Assembly: GCA_023213395.1 (NCBI GenBank)
Contig: CM041465.1
Span: 181,543,741-181,607,740 of the forward strand
DNA length: 64,000 bases
DNA from: Cycas panzhihuaensis
Lineage: Eukaryota > Cycadophyta
Direction: 5' to 3'
A program made the translations under genes and the position numbers. Positions 12,312-24,140 of this stretch are shown here, piece by piece. The notes under the pieces are model-generated. The model did no database searches. It was not told the DNA's origin and worked only from the letters and a program-made list of their open reading frames with translations. Positions within the stretch are counted from its first letter, which is position 1, and the number at the start of each line of letters is the position of its first letter.

Positions 12312-14009
12312 GGTGCTAAGGTTTTTGGCACCCCGTATTACACCAATTCCTTCCCCATAATGCGCAAACCAAAACATATGATATACATTTCTCCACACAA
12401 TAGCAACAATAGGCATTACAATGTGTGCAATGTAAATAGATGACATTTCCAATGATCACAACCTAAAATTTGACTGCAATTATAAGGTCTACCTATCGAC
12501 ACCCCCAGACTGTAAAAGTCTGCTCTAGAAATTATAAACAATATTACATCCCATTGGTTAAAAGTGCAACCTGACCCACACTCACTACCATCAATTTATT
12601 AATTATAAATTTCATAAATCTGATTGATAAGTCATAACCTTATTTACATAATTATGTTATGACAAAGGTGAGAACCTTATTTTGGACTAAAATCAAATAG
12701 ATCACTCTTAGTTGAATAGCACATATATGGTATATGCATAAATGCACATATCTTAAAATTGAAAAATAATAATAGAGAAAAATGTTTGATAAAGTGCTGG
12801 AGAGTAGTCACTTTAACAAAGTTGTAAATGACTTATATCTTATAGGAGACTTTATAAGCTACAACCAAACATGATTTACATGTGAGCATGTGTGTACATG
12901 GCTTTATGAAACAAAGTTTATACTACTAATTAATTTTATTTATTTGATGAGCTTCCTAACATTACAAGTAAGGCAAAAGTAATATCACACCTTGTAATGA
13001 TGTATGCCATTGTATAATTTTATATGTAATAATTCCTTACACTTACCATAAATACACTATTATTTATAGTTAAAAATTAGCCAATTTAACGTCTCCACAT
13101 TGGTTAGGCCTACCATAAAATCCTATTAGCAATAGTTAAAAAGAATCAATTTTATCTACCTACAACTATGTAAAAACTAACTAGTTTTTAAGCCTGCAAA
13201 GCTTTAATATATAGAGAAGAATTTCAATGAGTCTTTTCCCTTATTGTGCTGAGAAGCACTTCCAGGTGACTTTGGTCGTGACTCTTTACTCCGTCCCATT
13301 AAGGGGAGTAAATAGGAAAAACAAAAAAGAAAATAATAATTGTAACAATGATTCCTCCTTTTTTGCTATCACCACGACTGTTTAACATATGAGTAGATTC
13401 CACCAGATAGTCATTTCCTCCTCCGCAACCCCACATATATGCTACTGTTATCACCATTATCGCTGCCATTACCGCCTCTACTAGAACCTGCATTTCTTTT
13501 CAAGCACAAAACTCTATGCACTTAAGGGTGCCTATCAACACTTCCAAACTGTTATACAGTCAGTACTAGTTGATCCATAGTTCAAGTGATATGATTCTAT
13601 TTTCTTGTACATGATAATTATTCCATAGGTCAGAGGCTGGAGCATGTTATTAACTAGTACCTTCTGACGTAAAGAATGTTTTAAGTTTGACCCCTAGGGG
13701 GGTTTATAGGGGTGAATGGAATGAAAGAGTGACAAACTCTAATAAACCGATAACTAATTCCTTTCTTAAGGCTCTACATCTTAAAAAAATAGGTAATTAT
13801 CCTATAACTTAATCAAATTCTACTTTCAATACTTATTCAATTGTTAAAAATAAAGCCACGAATTATATAATAAAATGTGGAAAAAAACTCCTATTTAATA
13901 ATGTTGAGACACGTATGCATGCTTGCAATTTGATAATTACCCCGTACTTGTTTTAAAAATGTTGATTCAAATTTTACAATTTATGATTTGTTGGCAAAAA
14001 TAAGCCAGT

Positions 14010-14277
14010 TATTTCCCAGCTAACAGAAATGGGTTCCTGGCAAGTCAACTCAGATAAGTACATGTATATTTCTAACCTTTGCCTTTGTTACTTCTATAGA
14101 AAGGTAAACAGAAGCATCATTTTTCTGCATGGCTGACTAACGCATTTGAGTGATCATCTTACATTCATTGCTTGATTATATTGCTTGATACTCTTTTAAC
14201 CTATGACGATCTGTGAGACATGCATCCCCATGGCATTCCACAACCCTACTATGCACCTCCATGTCATCTCAAGAATC
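14010..14277 (+). repeat. Element B 5' LTR, left piece
   Basis: Matches the start of B's 3' LTR (41508 to about 41766), including the stretches TTGCCTTTGTTACTT and TTTCTGCATGGCTGACT. The expected TG terminus reads TA. It is broken off at 14277 by the end of element A. Confidence 0.85.
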
Positions 14278-16980
14278 TGGACGCGCGTCTACGGGATAGC
14301 TACCTAACTAATAGGTGTGGTAAGAGTGGGTGATGATATGGTTGAGGAAGAGACCTATAAGTAAAGTAATTACCACGCAGGGCGCCCCATGCGCCGGAGC
14401 GCGAGTTCGGGACCTGCAATGGAATGTGGCTACCAAAGAGTGATCCCCCCACCACTTCGAACAAGAGGTGAGGAGGCGTAGGATTAGCCTGGGTTGACCT
14501 AAGGAAAGGATCCTCCCACCCTTGGATGGCCGGAAGGGGAAGGAGAGGAACCTTCAAGAGTTTCCCTAGAGAGGCAGGAAACGGAGGAGGATAGGCAAGC
14601 GACTGGCCTATAGAAAGGGTCACTTTGGTTATCCGACAGGGCGGGGAACCAAAGGAAAGCAAAGGAAGTGACCCAAGAAAGTGGGTCAAGGGGTGCCTAA
14701 ACAAACTAACTGGGTACACGAGTAATACGGGGGTAAGAGCTTGCACGGCTAAGAAAAGGGAGAAAGGTAGGAAAGAACGGTTCCTATGACCTTTCCAACG
14801 AATAGCGGGGGTGCATGCAATAAAACAAATAACGCGTGAATAGAAAGCAAAGTTAAGTTTCCCCTTTTAATCTTCAATAAGTTAATTACTAAAAAGTAGA
14901 TGCAAAGGGAAAGAGTAGCAGGGTAGAGTGAGACGTACACCTGGACTGGAGGCGTGCGTGACGAGGCCCCTCCCGAGGGACGCCAAACTACTCAACGAGG
15001 TGAGTCGGATGCGAAGCGTCGCGGCGGATTAGAAGAAGGGCTCCCTTACCTTCCCCAGAAAGATACTAAATACAATGCCAAGGAAAGCAAAGAACTAAAT
15101 ACTAGTGACTAAAGAAGTACAAAAGTACAACATGTGAGGAGCACTTACCAGCAATGGAATGAGCATAAAATACCTGTTGCACCCTCCAAGCACCTGCAAG
15201 CAACGGTGGCCTCTCCCTTTTCGGAGGAAAGGATACTAACATGCAATAAAGAGATCCTAACAAAACATGTCTATATAATACAGATATGAATCTAAACACA
15301 TATATGTTAGCATCAACACGCCGATGATAGTATGTGAAAGAAGGCAACCCAAGTAGAAAGAAAGTGACCAGTAAGCCTCGGAGTGGCCCACCTCCCGCAA
15401 AGAACACCCTAACCTCCCCCCAAGAGCCACGAGGCAACGAGGGCAAGCCAAGGGAAATGGCTAGAAATAGCAACAAGGAGGTGAAGAGAAGCTAAAGAAG
15501 ACCTACGGCGAACCGGGATGCTATGAGGAGCAAACCGGGCTGCCGGGAGAAGAGTTGGATAAGGGCAAGCGGTCGGGACTTACGTGAGTTGCCCGGACCT
15601 AAGCCTAAACCCTCAAACCAGCGCTGCAACGCATGATAGCGTTGATTTCAGCGGCTAAAAGAGGGCCAACAAACCCTTGTTTGAGTGCTAAGGACAGCAC
15701 GAGGCAAGAGGGAGGATTTGGGGGGCTTAAAGCCACTTGAGGAGCATGGAAGGTGGTACAGAATCCACCCAGCTCCTTCCCAAAGCCTATGTCAACCCTC
15801 AATACCGCTGCCTTGAGCAATAAACGCAGGTAAGAGGCACTATGACAGAGGTAGGACAGCCCAATGAAAAGAGGAAAGTAACCCTCACAAAGCCAAGTAG
15901 GAGGCAAGCAAGATATAACATTAATAACACAAGAAAAACATCTCAAACCAATAAATACTTGAGTGAAAGAGGGAAGGGGCTTGCCTCAGCCAAGGGCTGA
16001 TGAAGAGGGGCTAAGAAATTAGCCCAGAACTGTAGTATAGCAGGTTTGGGGCCCTACTAAGGAAGTTGGAAGGAGAACACCTGTACTAAGTGCACTTGAA
16101 GACTGCCGGGGCAAGAATCCACTGAAATCTCTCCAAGGGGCCCTCTCCAAGGTGCGTGAGGGGCTGGGAAGATGTCCAAGCCACACCGAAGGAGAGCTGG
16201 GCACTGTAGGAGTGACGCAGGTCCTGTGATAGCAGCAGGGCAGCAGAGAAGAGCAGAGCACAGCGTTGTTTCCTTGAGGAGCAATCTAAAAGTGAGCAAA
16301 AAGTTCTTGAAAATGAGTAGATCATGCCCTAAGTACCCAAACCAAACCCTAAAGCGAGCGATTAAGGCGCAGCTGGGAGAGAGTTAAGTCACGAGACACA
16401 TGGCAGTTTCGCAATAAATGCGAAATTGCCACGGCGGATTTTTAAAAAATAAATTAGAACAACGATCGTCATTGCAAAATTCGGCAGATCACAGATATTC
16501 CAGAATACCGCCGAAAATCTCGTGATGCACCGGGAGACCAAAACAGGCCGAGCCGGCTAGGCGTAGGCGAGATGACGAAAAGGGCCAATAGGGGGCTGAA
16601 ACACCCACCCGGGGGTAAATAAGCCAACAAACGGGTCCAAAAGAGCAAAAATAGGGCTCAAAACGGTGTGGCAAGTCAACCAAACAATGACGGGTCATCA
16701 CACGGGCGGAAGAGGCACAAGGCAAGTGGATCTTGGAGCGAGGAGGGCAGATGCGGGAAGTGGAGTGGCCACCAGGGTGCCACACTTGTTAGGAGTGTGC
16801 CCCTGCTATAGTCGTCATAGGCTAAAATAAATGTAGACGAAGACAAAGTCACCTACAAAGCCACACACATGCAGACATGCAAGCAAACACTCATCAAACG
16901 AAAGCGATGATAAGGCGAGACACATACCTGCACTTACCTGAGTCGGTGATTCTGTATCCATTCCCGGAAGCGGGGAAACA
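14278..16980 (-). repeat. Element A 3' LTR (long form)
   Basis: About 2.7 kb. It matches 28286-30470 but retains about 500 bp (16420-16920) missing from the other copy. It ends GGGGAAACA at the polypurine-tract side. It includes an imperfect hairpin at 16402-16430. Long frames inside it are not convincing genes. Confidence 0.9.
16402..16430. repeat. LTR hairpin of element A
   Basis: GGCAGTTTCGC and GCGAAATTGCC form an 11-bp stem with one mismatch around the loop AATAAAT. A similar GGCAAA/TTTGCC hairpin occurs at the matching place in B's LTR. Confidence 0.75.
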
Positions 16981-16991
16981 CGCCCCTTAGC
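16981..16991 (-). other. Element A polypurine tract
   Basis: On the minus strand GCTAAGGGGCG directly precedes the TGTTTCCCC start of the 3' LTR. B and C have a related purine-rich CCAAGAGGGCAG / CCAAGGGGGCAG at the same place. Confidence 0.7.
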
Positions 16992-17381
16992 GTGAGCCCC
17001 GCTCGGAAGCTGGTGCGATGGCGAATCTTGGCAACACTGCTGTCGAGCACATGTATATATAGATATATCAATCAAGATCATAATAGTCGGCAAGGGTGCT
17101 GGCGAGTGTCGTGGAAGAACGCGTGGATACGAAAGCGGCGGTGGAGACACATAGGGGCTGCCTATGAGCCACTTAAGAACCGACTGGAAGAATGAGAAAG
17201 GTGAGGGGGCTGCCCCCACCACAAAAGGTGCAGAAGAACATGCATAATCAAGTAAAGAGCAAGCAAAGGGTAGGCGCCATAGTTTTACCTCATTAGCAGC
17301 TAGGTTTCGGAGGTGCGAATGGGTCGCAAAGCAAAGTGAAAGATAACCTGGGGCTTGGGCAACAGGAAGGCCAGACAAACC

Positions 17382-17840
17382 TCAGGGACGGTCAGCAAGG
17401 AGAGGAAGGTGGCGCTCAAGGATGAGGCGAACGAGACTATCTGCCTCAGCGTTGAGGGCCTGAGGGATATGCTGGATATCGACGGAAGAGAAGCGGGCCA
17501 GGAGGGATCTGGCAGCAGAAGCAAGAGTCCTCAAGTGAGGGCATCGCACCTGGTAAACCTGGATGAGATGAGACACCACAACTTGAGAGTCGCAAAGAAA
17601 GATGATGGATCCGCGATGGAAACGGAGAGCATCAGTAAGGGCTTCAATAACAGCTGTATACTCGGCTTCGTTGTTAGTAGCCTCTGGGAGGAAGATCCCA
17701 GAGCGGAGGAGATCGTGTCCAGAAGGGTCATGGAGGATCCAAGTAGCAGAAGGTCCAGATTATGCGGCTTCGCCGGGCTTCAGAAGATGTAGATGGACAT
17801 GGGCGACACAAAATCCTGGCAGTCAATAGATAATGAAATC
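17382..17840 (-). pseudogene. Element A second (archaeal-like) RNase H, degenerate
   Basis: RNase H fold domain placed between the antisense PMD gene and the PPT, outside the main pol region. On the minus strand one reads a damaged first strand (FIIY then a stop where B has IYTDG), FLPEATNNEAEYTAVIEALT with the second catalytic acid, and CDSQVVVSHL with the third. It ends with the HIPQALNAEADSLVRLI motif bearing the final Asp. A C-terminal HIPQ...N.EAD motif is typical of archaeal-like RNase H domains gained by Tat elements. The first Asp-Gly motif is lost by an indel and stop, so this copy should be inactive. A frame change occurs near 17580. Confidence 0.85.
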
Positions 17841-18319
17841 AACACTCGAGAGGAAAGCAAGAAGTGGCCGTGAAGGGTAGGAGGACCTAGCAATAAGGTT
17901 ACCTAGGGCGAGAGCAAGTAGTCTGATCACCGACAGAGAGTGGTTGGAAGAAAAATCCTCCTGGGGCGCCAAAAGGTCATTTCGGAAAGCGAAACATGCC
18001 CCCAGGCGGGGGAGCACTCCCTTTGGGGACCCCAAGAGTGAGAAAAGGGCTGCGGAAACGAGTCCAGGGCGACGAAACGAGCCAAACAAGTGTAAACTCG
18101 GGTATGCACGGGAGTAGCATGCAAAACGAAACAGAAAGGCCCAGGAAAAAAGTGCAAAAATGAGGCACCATAAATGCACCTACGAGAAAGGGCAAAAAGG
18201 GTGTTAAGAGAGCACAACGGGTGACAAGGCCAGAAGGCAAAGGCAATCAGGGGAACGGGACGGTCCCAACGGCTGCCGCGGGGCCAAAAACGGAGGAAGT
18301 GCCCATTGGGGCCCCCGCC
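17841..18319. other. Element A interior between second RNase H and antisense promoter
   Basis: Overlapping open frames occur on both strands but none has a recognisable domain, and no frame is conserved in the matching part of B. Probably the upstream region of the antisense gene. Confidence 0.5.
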
Positions 18320-18328
18320 TATATAAGG
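18320..18328 (+). promoter_or_regulatory. Candidate TATA box for the antisense PMD gene (A)
   Basis: TATATAAGG follows GGGGCCCCCGCC on the plus strand, about 700 bp before the recognisable PMD coding region. Element B has GGGCCCCCACCTATATAAGG at the same position on its own antisense strand (about 40037-40018). Conservation of the block in both elements supports a promoter, but a transcription start has not been shown. Confidence 0.6.
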
Positions 18329-18748
18329 AAATCAAACGGGAAAATGGGTTCATTTTCACCGGCTCTCGTACGAAACCAGAACCATTCCCTTACGCAGCGG
18401 AGCGCCACCCAACTTCAGAGGCACGTAGAGAGGGATCAGACCGTCGGATCTGAGAGCGGAAAGAGCCAATACGACCGATAGGACGGCATGGCGGTAGCGA
18501 GACCGGATCCAGTGAGTGGATATCACTAAACCCAACCCATTTTGAAGTTCGAAATTAATGGCTTTTTTAAGGTTTTCTATGGTTGTAGTGCCCCTTATGG
18601 GCAATCAGAGGCCTCCCTGGTCCCAACTGCACTGAAAGAGGTGGGGACACAGGCATTAGGGAGTTCGGTCCTGGGTTCTACGGTCCACCAAGAAAATTTT
18701 TATTTTTCTGGAGAAATCATACGACGGGATCGCCGTCAGATCATGCAG

Positions 18749-18772
18749 AATGATCGCGGTACTGCGATCATT
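18749..18772. repeat. Hairpin upstream of antisense PMD gene (A)
   Basis: AATGATCGC and GCGATCATT form a perfect 9-bp stem around GGTACT, between the TATA motif and the PMD coding region. Element B has a 14-bp-stem hairpin in the matching interval (39550-39579) with a shared GATCGC core. Confidence 0.75.
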
Positions 18773-18999
18773 ACCGCGGGACCCGATCATCACGAGACCT
18801 GCTGCTTAGCAAGACCGCTTAAGTTTGGCGTGGTACTAAGGCGTAAAAGGACAAAATAGATACAAGGGCTAAAAAGCCCCAAATCTCAGGCAGAGAGAGT
18901 TTTGAGAGAGTGAGGGATGATAGTAATCATATAAGGCTAACTTGGACCTGCTTTTTGGTGTGAATAGTTATCACCGCAGAGATAACCGCGAGAACGTGG

Positions 19000-20881
19000 G
19001 TATGGCCATGTTGAGCTACATGAAGATGGCGCCACAGAGGATAGGGAGATCCTGCAGAGGTGTGGCCTATACAAGGTCCTCAAGACACCTCAGTATGCAT
19101 CAGATCAGAGGTTGCTGGTCGACATAGTATCCTATCGGGACAAGAGGAGACATGTGTTCCACCTACCGCAGGTAGGTGACGTGATGGTTACGCCGAGAGA
19201 TATACTACGGATCTCGGGAGTTCCGGCGGGGAGGCCGGTGAGATTGGGGACGCCGCCAGCACCGAGGCAACAAGACAGAGAGGCGACTGCTCTTCACAGT
19301 GAGCCGACAGATGGGAGTGAGGGAGCCCCTCCAGATCAGATCGATGTCGTGGATTCCTCGAGTGAGGAAGTTGGTTACATTGCGCTCTGCTCTGCATTTC
19401 CCGGAAGCAGAACTATAGGGAGATACCAGGTGGGTGGTTGGATGCGCTCACCACCGCGGCCGGCGAGAGGATGGACTGGGCAACCTTGATAGCGGCGAAC
19501 CTTGTCACCCAACTAGACACTATCAAGATGACCAGCAGAGGCGAGTTGTCATATAACACACTGCTACAGTGTTAGTTCTTTGATCATTTCGCGGCAGTGG
19601 CACCAGCGGGGGGACCACACCCCATCACATAGCGGGCCCCGATGGTCCACAGGTGGCGCACTCGGTGAGAGGGACAGAGGATGTGGCCCATGTCCGACGA
19701 CGGTGGAGGCTACGTCACTAGAACTCCTCACCCTACCGGACTACGAGGGAGCCTTATAGGATGCTGAGGTGGGATAGTGACGACGAGGCTGTAGAGCAGA
19801 GTGCCCACAGGCGTTGATGGCGAGATGATGGAGATGATGAATGATGAGGCCTACCGTCACGACTCAGGGGGAGGTAGGTCCATCGTGATGCAGGAGGTGT
19901 AGAGGGTCCATCCAAGGCTACCAGGGGAGAGGCAGGCCCGTTAGGAGTACAGGACGAGAGCAGGGGACCCGTGACCAGGGCCCGCAGGCTACGGATCGTG
20001 ATGGGATCCGGAGGGACGAGAACTAGGCCAGCCCCTGCGAAGAGGGAGGCCCAGGCAGAGGAGGTGCCAGAGGATGAGGCACCCGCAGCTGGCGGAGAGC
20101 CAGGAGAGGATGATGTCACATGACCAAAGGAGCCAGCGGCCACAGCAGGTGAGACCTAACCCTTTCCAGAGTTGTTTGGTATCCAAAGAGATGTTTGGTT
20201 TGGTTTGATCATGGTATACGATGAGATGCACTGACACATGGCATGTTGCATTGGCAGGTGCAGCGGAGATCATGAGACTGATAGAGGCTGTGGTGAGGGA
20301 GATATTCCCTCAGGTATATGCAGAGGGGCAACCGCCCATCAAGGCGGGAGATGAGCCTAGAGCGGCAGGCGCCCACGCAGAGGTGTTTGCCCGTTGGTGA
20401 GGGCGAGGGACATATGGGCTGCAGAGTCCCAAGAGCACGCGACATCCCGGGGACGGCTGCAGCAGGAGAGGGATGACGCGAGACACGAGAGGGATGAGCT
20501 ACGCGGACGGGTACAGGCTCTAGAGGCACAGGGGCGGAGCAGGCGGAGATGCCGAGAGCAGGACCCAGCTAGCGGTGATCACAGAGCGTCTCAGGGTGAT
20601 AGAGGAAGCACTCCGGGGAGAGAGGGATTGTATCCAGGCCCGATACGATTAGCTGGTAGCACAGATGGTGTCGAGGTCAGGTCGGAGCAGGACGCATACC
20701 CACATGACGACGACGACCCCGAGACGACCACGAGACGAGGAGAGCGAGGCGGGCTCATGAGTCCTGTGAGGAGCCTAGGAGGCATGTGGTCCCCAAGAGA
20801 GTGATCACAGAGACTAGAAGATGGTACCCCAGGAGTGGGGCAGCAGTAGAGTAGGATATGCACATATGATCTAGACAGGGG
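19000..20881 (+). pseudogene. Antisense plant mobile domain (PMD) gene of element A
   Basis: Coded opposite to gag-pol. From about 19036 the frame gives the aminotransferase-like/plant mobile domain pattern: a CGLYKVLKTPQYASDQRLL helix, then the hallmark RHVFHLPQVGDVMVTPRDIL and a GVPAGRPV loop. Later come SAFPGSRTIGRYQVGGW (two frames) and ATLIAANLVTQLDTI. The tail (20394-20760) is rich in Glu, Arg and Gln with heptad-like spacing, suggesting a coiled coil. In-frame stops occur near 19573 and 19633, so this copy is probably dead. A GT-AG intron (20149-20257) is shared with element B. PMD proteins such as MAIN and MAIL1 act in plant nuclei in gene silencing, and PMD copies are known in gypsy and Mutator-like elements. 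A role here in evading silencing is inference. No start codon is assigned, and an upstream exon is possible. Confidence 0.75.
20149..20257 (+). other. Conserved intron in antisense PMD gene (A)
   Basis: Donor CAG|GTGAGACC and acceptor TTGGCAG|GTGCAGCGG are separated by 109 bp. A plausible branch site CTGAC lies 22 bases before the acceptor AG. Element B has a matching intron on its antisense strand (38122-37999) with GTGAGAC at the donor, CTGACACGTGGCATGTTG near the end, and TAG at the acceptor. Confidence 0.7.
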
Positions 20882-21407
20882 AAAGCACGGGCCTCCAGGG
20901 GGTCATATATAGGACCATATGATTGTACCCCCCCTACAAGGACACCGGCTTCCCAGATGTACGTTGTGACATGATTTTGGATGTATATATATGTGGGGTA
21001 GTTGGAACCCCATATGGATATGAGATGTTGTGTATGATGTATCACGTGTGGATGACATACATGTTTATTTTATATGTTTGTAAATGTTATGCTGTTGATA
21101 TTCTATGTTATGAATATTTTATTGTATGATGCACACGTTCCCTTCCATATATGGCTATATGTCTAACGTGAGTACACACACACGTCGTGAGTGGAGATGA
21201 CAGAGAGGTGTGGGGTTAGAGGATAGAGTGGCATACACGTTTACGAAAGAGCATAGCAGAATATGCGAAGGAAATGACAGGCGGGAAAGGGAAGTGACGA
21301 TGCCCCCAAGCGTCCTCCTGATTGGGGAATGCCTAAGCAGGATGACCAAGGTTCCCGAGAGGGTACGAGAACACGGGTTCCGCGGAAGGAACCGGAAAGA
21401 AGAAGAA
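20882..21407. other. Element A interior, 3' flank of the PMD gene
   Basis: No domain seen. It contains AT-rich sequence with several TATTTTATTGTATG-like stretches that could serve antisense polyadenylation. The right part (about 21150-21400) has a counterpart in element C (45410-45700). Confidence 0.5.
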
Positions 21408-21492
21408 GGATCCATCTTAAATTGCCATTCTACCCATGGTTGGGAAGAATGGGGACAACCTAAGATGGTAGTTTAGGCTCATTTCGAAGCAG
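21408..21492. repeat. Single hairpin unit past integrase (A)
   Basis: Contains CCATCTTAAATTG, CCATTC, then GAATGGGGACAAC and CTAAGATGG, giving an imperfect stem of about 20 bp around a loop with CCATGG. It lies between the integrase stop and the end of the antisense PMD gene, that is, between convergent coding regions. It is the same unit that is tandemly amplified in C. Confidence 0.75.
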
Positions 21493-21520
21493 GGCGAAGA
21501 GATCACCGAAAGATCACACA

Positions 21521-22570
21521 TAAAACTTATTAAGGAATTTCCCATTAACAGCTTTCTCAAATTCAAGCCCTTCTAGGGTGGCTATCCTGTAGGCACCATT
21601 ATCGAGGGATTCGATAATGACGAAAGGACTAACCTATCGGGGTTTAAATTTGGTCAAGCGGTCATGGAGATACTCGAGCTTGAGGACGTGGTCCCCAGGA
21701 AACAAAGGGCGGGAACGAAGGTGTTTATCGTAGGCCCTTCGTGAGCGAGCTTTGGATGTCAGGTTAGCCTGATAAGCGGCTAAGCGTCTCTCATCCAAAG
21801 CTCTGAGGTCCAACAGGCGAGCCTGACAGATCGACTCCTCGTTGATGAAACCTCGAAGGGAGACTCGTAAAGAAGGAATCTCCACCTCCAGCGGGAGTAC
21901 CGCCTCAGTACCATAGACCAGGGAGAACGGGGTCATTCCCGTGGCAGAACAGATAGAGGTGAGGTAAGCCCACAAGGGGAATCAAGGTGCCAATCCTTTT
22001 GGGATTGAGCAACGGTTTTCTTGAGAATGTTGACGAGAGTCTTATTGAAAGACTCCACTTGGCCATTTGCCTGAGGGTAGTAAGGGGAGGAAGTCTTGTG
22101 AGAAATTTTGAACTTCTCACAAAGCTCATCCACCTCCTTATTACAGAAAGGAGTTCCATTGTCAGTGATTAGGACGTCCGGAACTCCAAAACGGCAAATG
22201 ATGTGCTGGTAAATGAACATGGCAATCGTTTTACCAGGGGTAGTGATCAAGGGGATGGCCTCCGCCCATTTGGTAAAATACTCCGTGGCAGTCAAGATGA
22301 ACTTGTGCTGCGACGACGAGGGTGGGGAGATAGCCCTAATGAGGTCTAGTCCCCACTGACCAAAAGGCCATGGTGAAACAATGGGATGCAGGGCCTTGGA
22401 AGGCACATGGGAAACGTTGGCGTGTTCCTGACACCGGCATTTCGTAGCAGGCGTGGCCGCCTTGAAGAGGGACAGCCAGAAATAACCCATGCGAAGGATC
22501 CTCTGAGCCATAGACTGGCCCCCAAAGTGACCTCCACAAATACCGTGGTGGCATTCGCAAAGTACCTAGT
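21521..22570 (-). pseudogene. Element A integrase domain
   Basis: Minus-strand integrase with the catalytic D,D(35)E triad readable: Asp in PFGQWGLDLI, Asp in VLITDNGTPFCNK, and Glu in YPQANGQVESFNKTL. The N-terminal zinc region is recognisable (ILRMGYFWLSLF, then KCRCQEHA) with a degraded HHCC pattern. The C-terminal part continues in another frame (MTPFSLVYGTEAVLPLEVEI ... RRAYDKHLRSRPLFPGDHVL) and ends near 21521 with an EFEKAVNGKFLNKFYV-like tail. A frame change near 21970-21990 breaks the domain. It would catalyse cDNA insertion; this copy is not intact. Confidence 0.9.
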
Positions 22571-22679
22571 CGGCTTCGTCAGTAGTGACGCAGCGGAGGA
22601 GGACCCCATCGAAGGATCTCTTGTACAATACCTCATCCACGAGGAGGTATTGCTAGCAGTCCCAGGATGAGATCTAACT

Positions 22680-23225
22680 TTACTACTAGCGTCGGGGCGG
22701 TATTGCTGCTGCGTAAGATACCGCACTATGTCACCATACCACTCATCGTCGACGAGTGGATGGGAAGAGGCTCCCTGAATCGTCAAGATAGACTCATCGG
22801 GGAGAGAATCGTCAACGGGGGCACCAAAGGAGTTAGGGATAGGGGCATCTGCGAGTTGCTCGGCCACTATCATTTCCTTCTTTGATTTCCGGTTGATGAT
22901 ATGGAGGTCGAATTCTTGAAGTAGGATGGCCCAACGACTGGCCCTACCCGTCAAATCTGAACGAGTTAGCAAGTATCGCAAGGGATCGGATTGAACGATC
23001 ACCTTGGTGGTGTTGCCGAGCAAGTAGTGTCTGAACTTCTTGGTCACATGGACCAAGGAGAGGCACTCCTTCTCGGCGGGGAAATAGTTAAGCTCAACAG
23101 CCACGAGAGTGCGACTGATGAAATATATAGCTCTCTCGATTCCCGAGTCGTCCTCTTGAGCTAGCATAGCACCCAAGGATTCGTCAGTCGCCGAGGTGTA
23201 TAGGACGAAGGGCCTATCGAATCAG
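22680..23225 (-). pseudogene. Element A RNase H domain (first, gypsy type)
   Basis: Follows RT on the minus strand. Motifs are RPFVLYTSATDESLGAMLAQ, YFISRTLVAVELNYFPAEKE with the second acidic residue, and IVQSDPLRYLLTRSDLTGRA with the third. The usual Leu-Tyr-Thr-Asp-Ala start is changed. It degrades the RNA strand of RNA-DNA hybrids during reverse transcription. The linker to integrase is a 276-codon open frame (23176-22346) that shifts out of the true frame towards its end. Confidence 0.88.
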
Positions 23226-24140
23226 GGAGGTGCCAACGTAGGAGCGGAAGCTAGGGCTTCCTTAAGTCCTTCGAAGGCCTTTTGGGTCTTGTCAGACTAA
23301 GCAAAAGGAGCTCCCTTCTTCAATAGGTTCATGAGGGGTTTAGCGCTCATAGCGAAGTCGGCTAAGAAGCACCTAAGAAAACCAAGCCTCCCTAGAAACG
23401 ACTTAATCTGTCGTTGAGTTCTAAGTGGTGGCATGTCAAGGATTGCCCTGACCTTGTCAGGGTCAACCTGAATTCCTTATTTAGATACAAGGAAACCAAG
23501 GAGTTTACCCGAGGTGACGGCAAACACACACTTGAGCGGATTTAGATTGACGTGATACTTGCGGCATCGAGAGAAGATGGCACGCAAGTCAGATGAGTGA
23601 TGGGCCCTGACGTGGGAGAGACCCATCATATCGTCCATGAAGACCTCCAACGTGTTGTCAATGAGGTCATGGAAAATGAAATGCATGGCTCTTTGGTAAG
23701 TAGCACCTGCATTCTTAAGGCCAAAGGGCATCGCCTTGTAGGCGAAGGTACCCCAAGGAGTAGTGAAGGCCGTCTTATGGCGGTCTTCGGGAGAAATTAG
23801 AATCTAGTTATAGCCAAAGAAGCCGTCCATTAGGAACATAACTTCAAATCCGGTGGTGCAATCAATAATTTGATCGAGGAAGGGTAACGGGAAGTTATCC
23901 TTGGGACAAGCATTATTGATGTCGCAGAAATCGACACATATACGGATTGCCCCGTTCTTTTTAGCAACGGGGACAATGTTGGAGACCCACTTAGGGTAGT
24001 CGATGGAAGTGATAAGCCTAGCGTCCAGGAGCTTCTCAACCTCCATCTTGACGGCGGCTGAGAGCTTCGGGTGAACGGGCCCTTACAGCGCCTGAGGCGG
24101 GCGCCGGGGAATGGTGGTGAGGTTATGAGTGACAATTGAG
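23226..24140 (-). pseudogene. Element A reverse transcriptase domain
   Basis: Minus strand. The fingers/palm motifs are readable: EKLLDARLITSIDYPKWVSN, VPVAKKNGAIRICVDFCDIN, CPKDNFPLPFLDQI, FLMDGFFGYN with the first catalytic Asp, MPFGLKNAGATYQRAM, and EVFMDDMM, the YxDD box as FMDD with both Asp kept. In-frame stops fall right after FFGYN, after GFLVSK and in the connection region, so full-length RT cannot be made. Sequence order and the RNase H that follows fit Tat-lineage gypsy pol. Confidence 0.92.

Larger units (their letters stand above)
10115..14009. other. Intergenic spacer with decayed minisatellites
   Basis: AT-rich sequence without a convincing gene. It contains two degenerate minisatellites and a perfect ATTT palindrome, listed separately. 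Two places (about 12260-12280 and 13305-13320) share GAGTAAATAGG followed by an A-rich run, and both are followed later by a CCTATC-ACAC motif. They may be pieces of an old shared repeat. Confidence 0.6.

Noticed and set aside
13680-13760. CCTAGGGGGGTTTATAGGGGTGAATGG-like stretch resembling motifs seen in other plant retroelements.
   Set aside because: No partner repeat, ends or coding sequence were found nearby, so it cannot be called an element.
14300-14746. Long minus-strand frame of 148 codons, repeated as 210 codons at 28118-28750.
   Set aside because: It lies in the LTR and recurs only because the LTR is duplicated. The composition is low-complexity Leu/Pro/Ser with no domain, and the reading frame differs between copies.
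16815-17378. 187-codon minus-strand frame after the second RNase H of A.
   Set aside because: The counterparts in B and C are broken and shift frame, and similarity is at the DNA level around the PPT. It probably reads non-coding 3' sequence.
17355-17792. 145-codon plus-strand frame.
   Set aside because: It is the antisense shadow of the second RNase H on the minus strand, whose motifs are clear.
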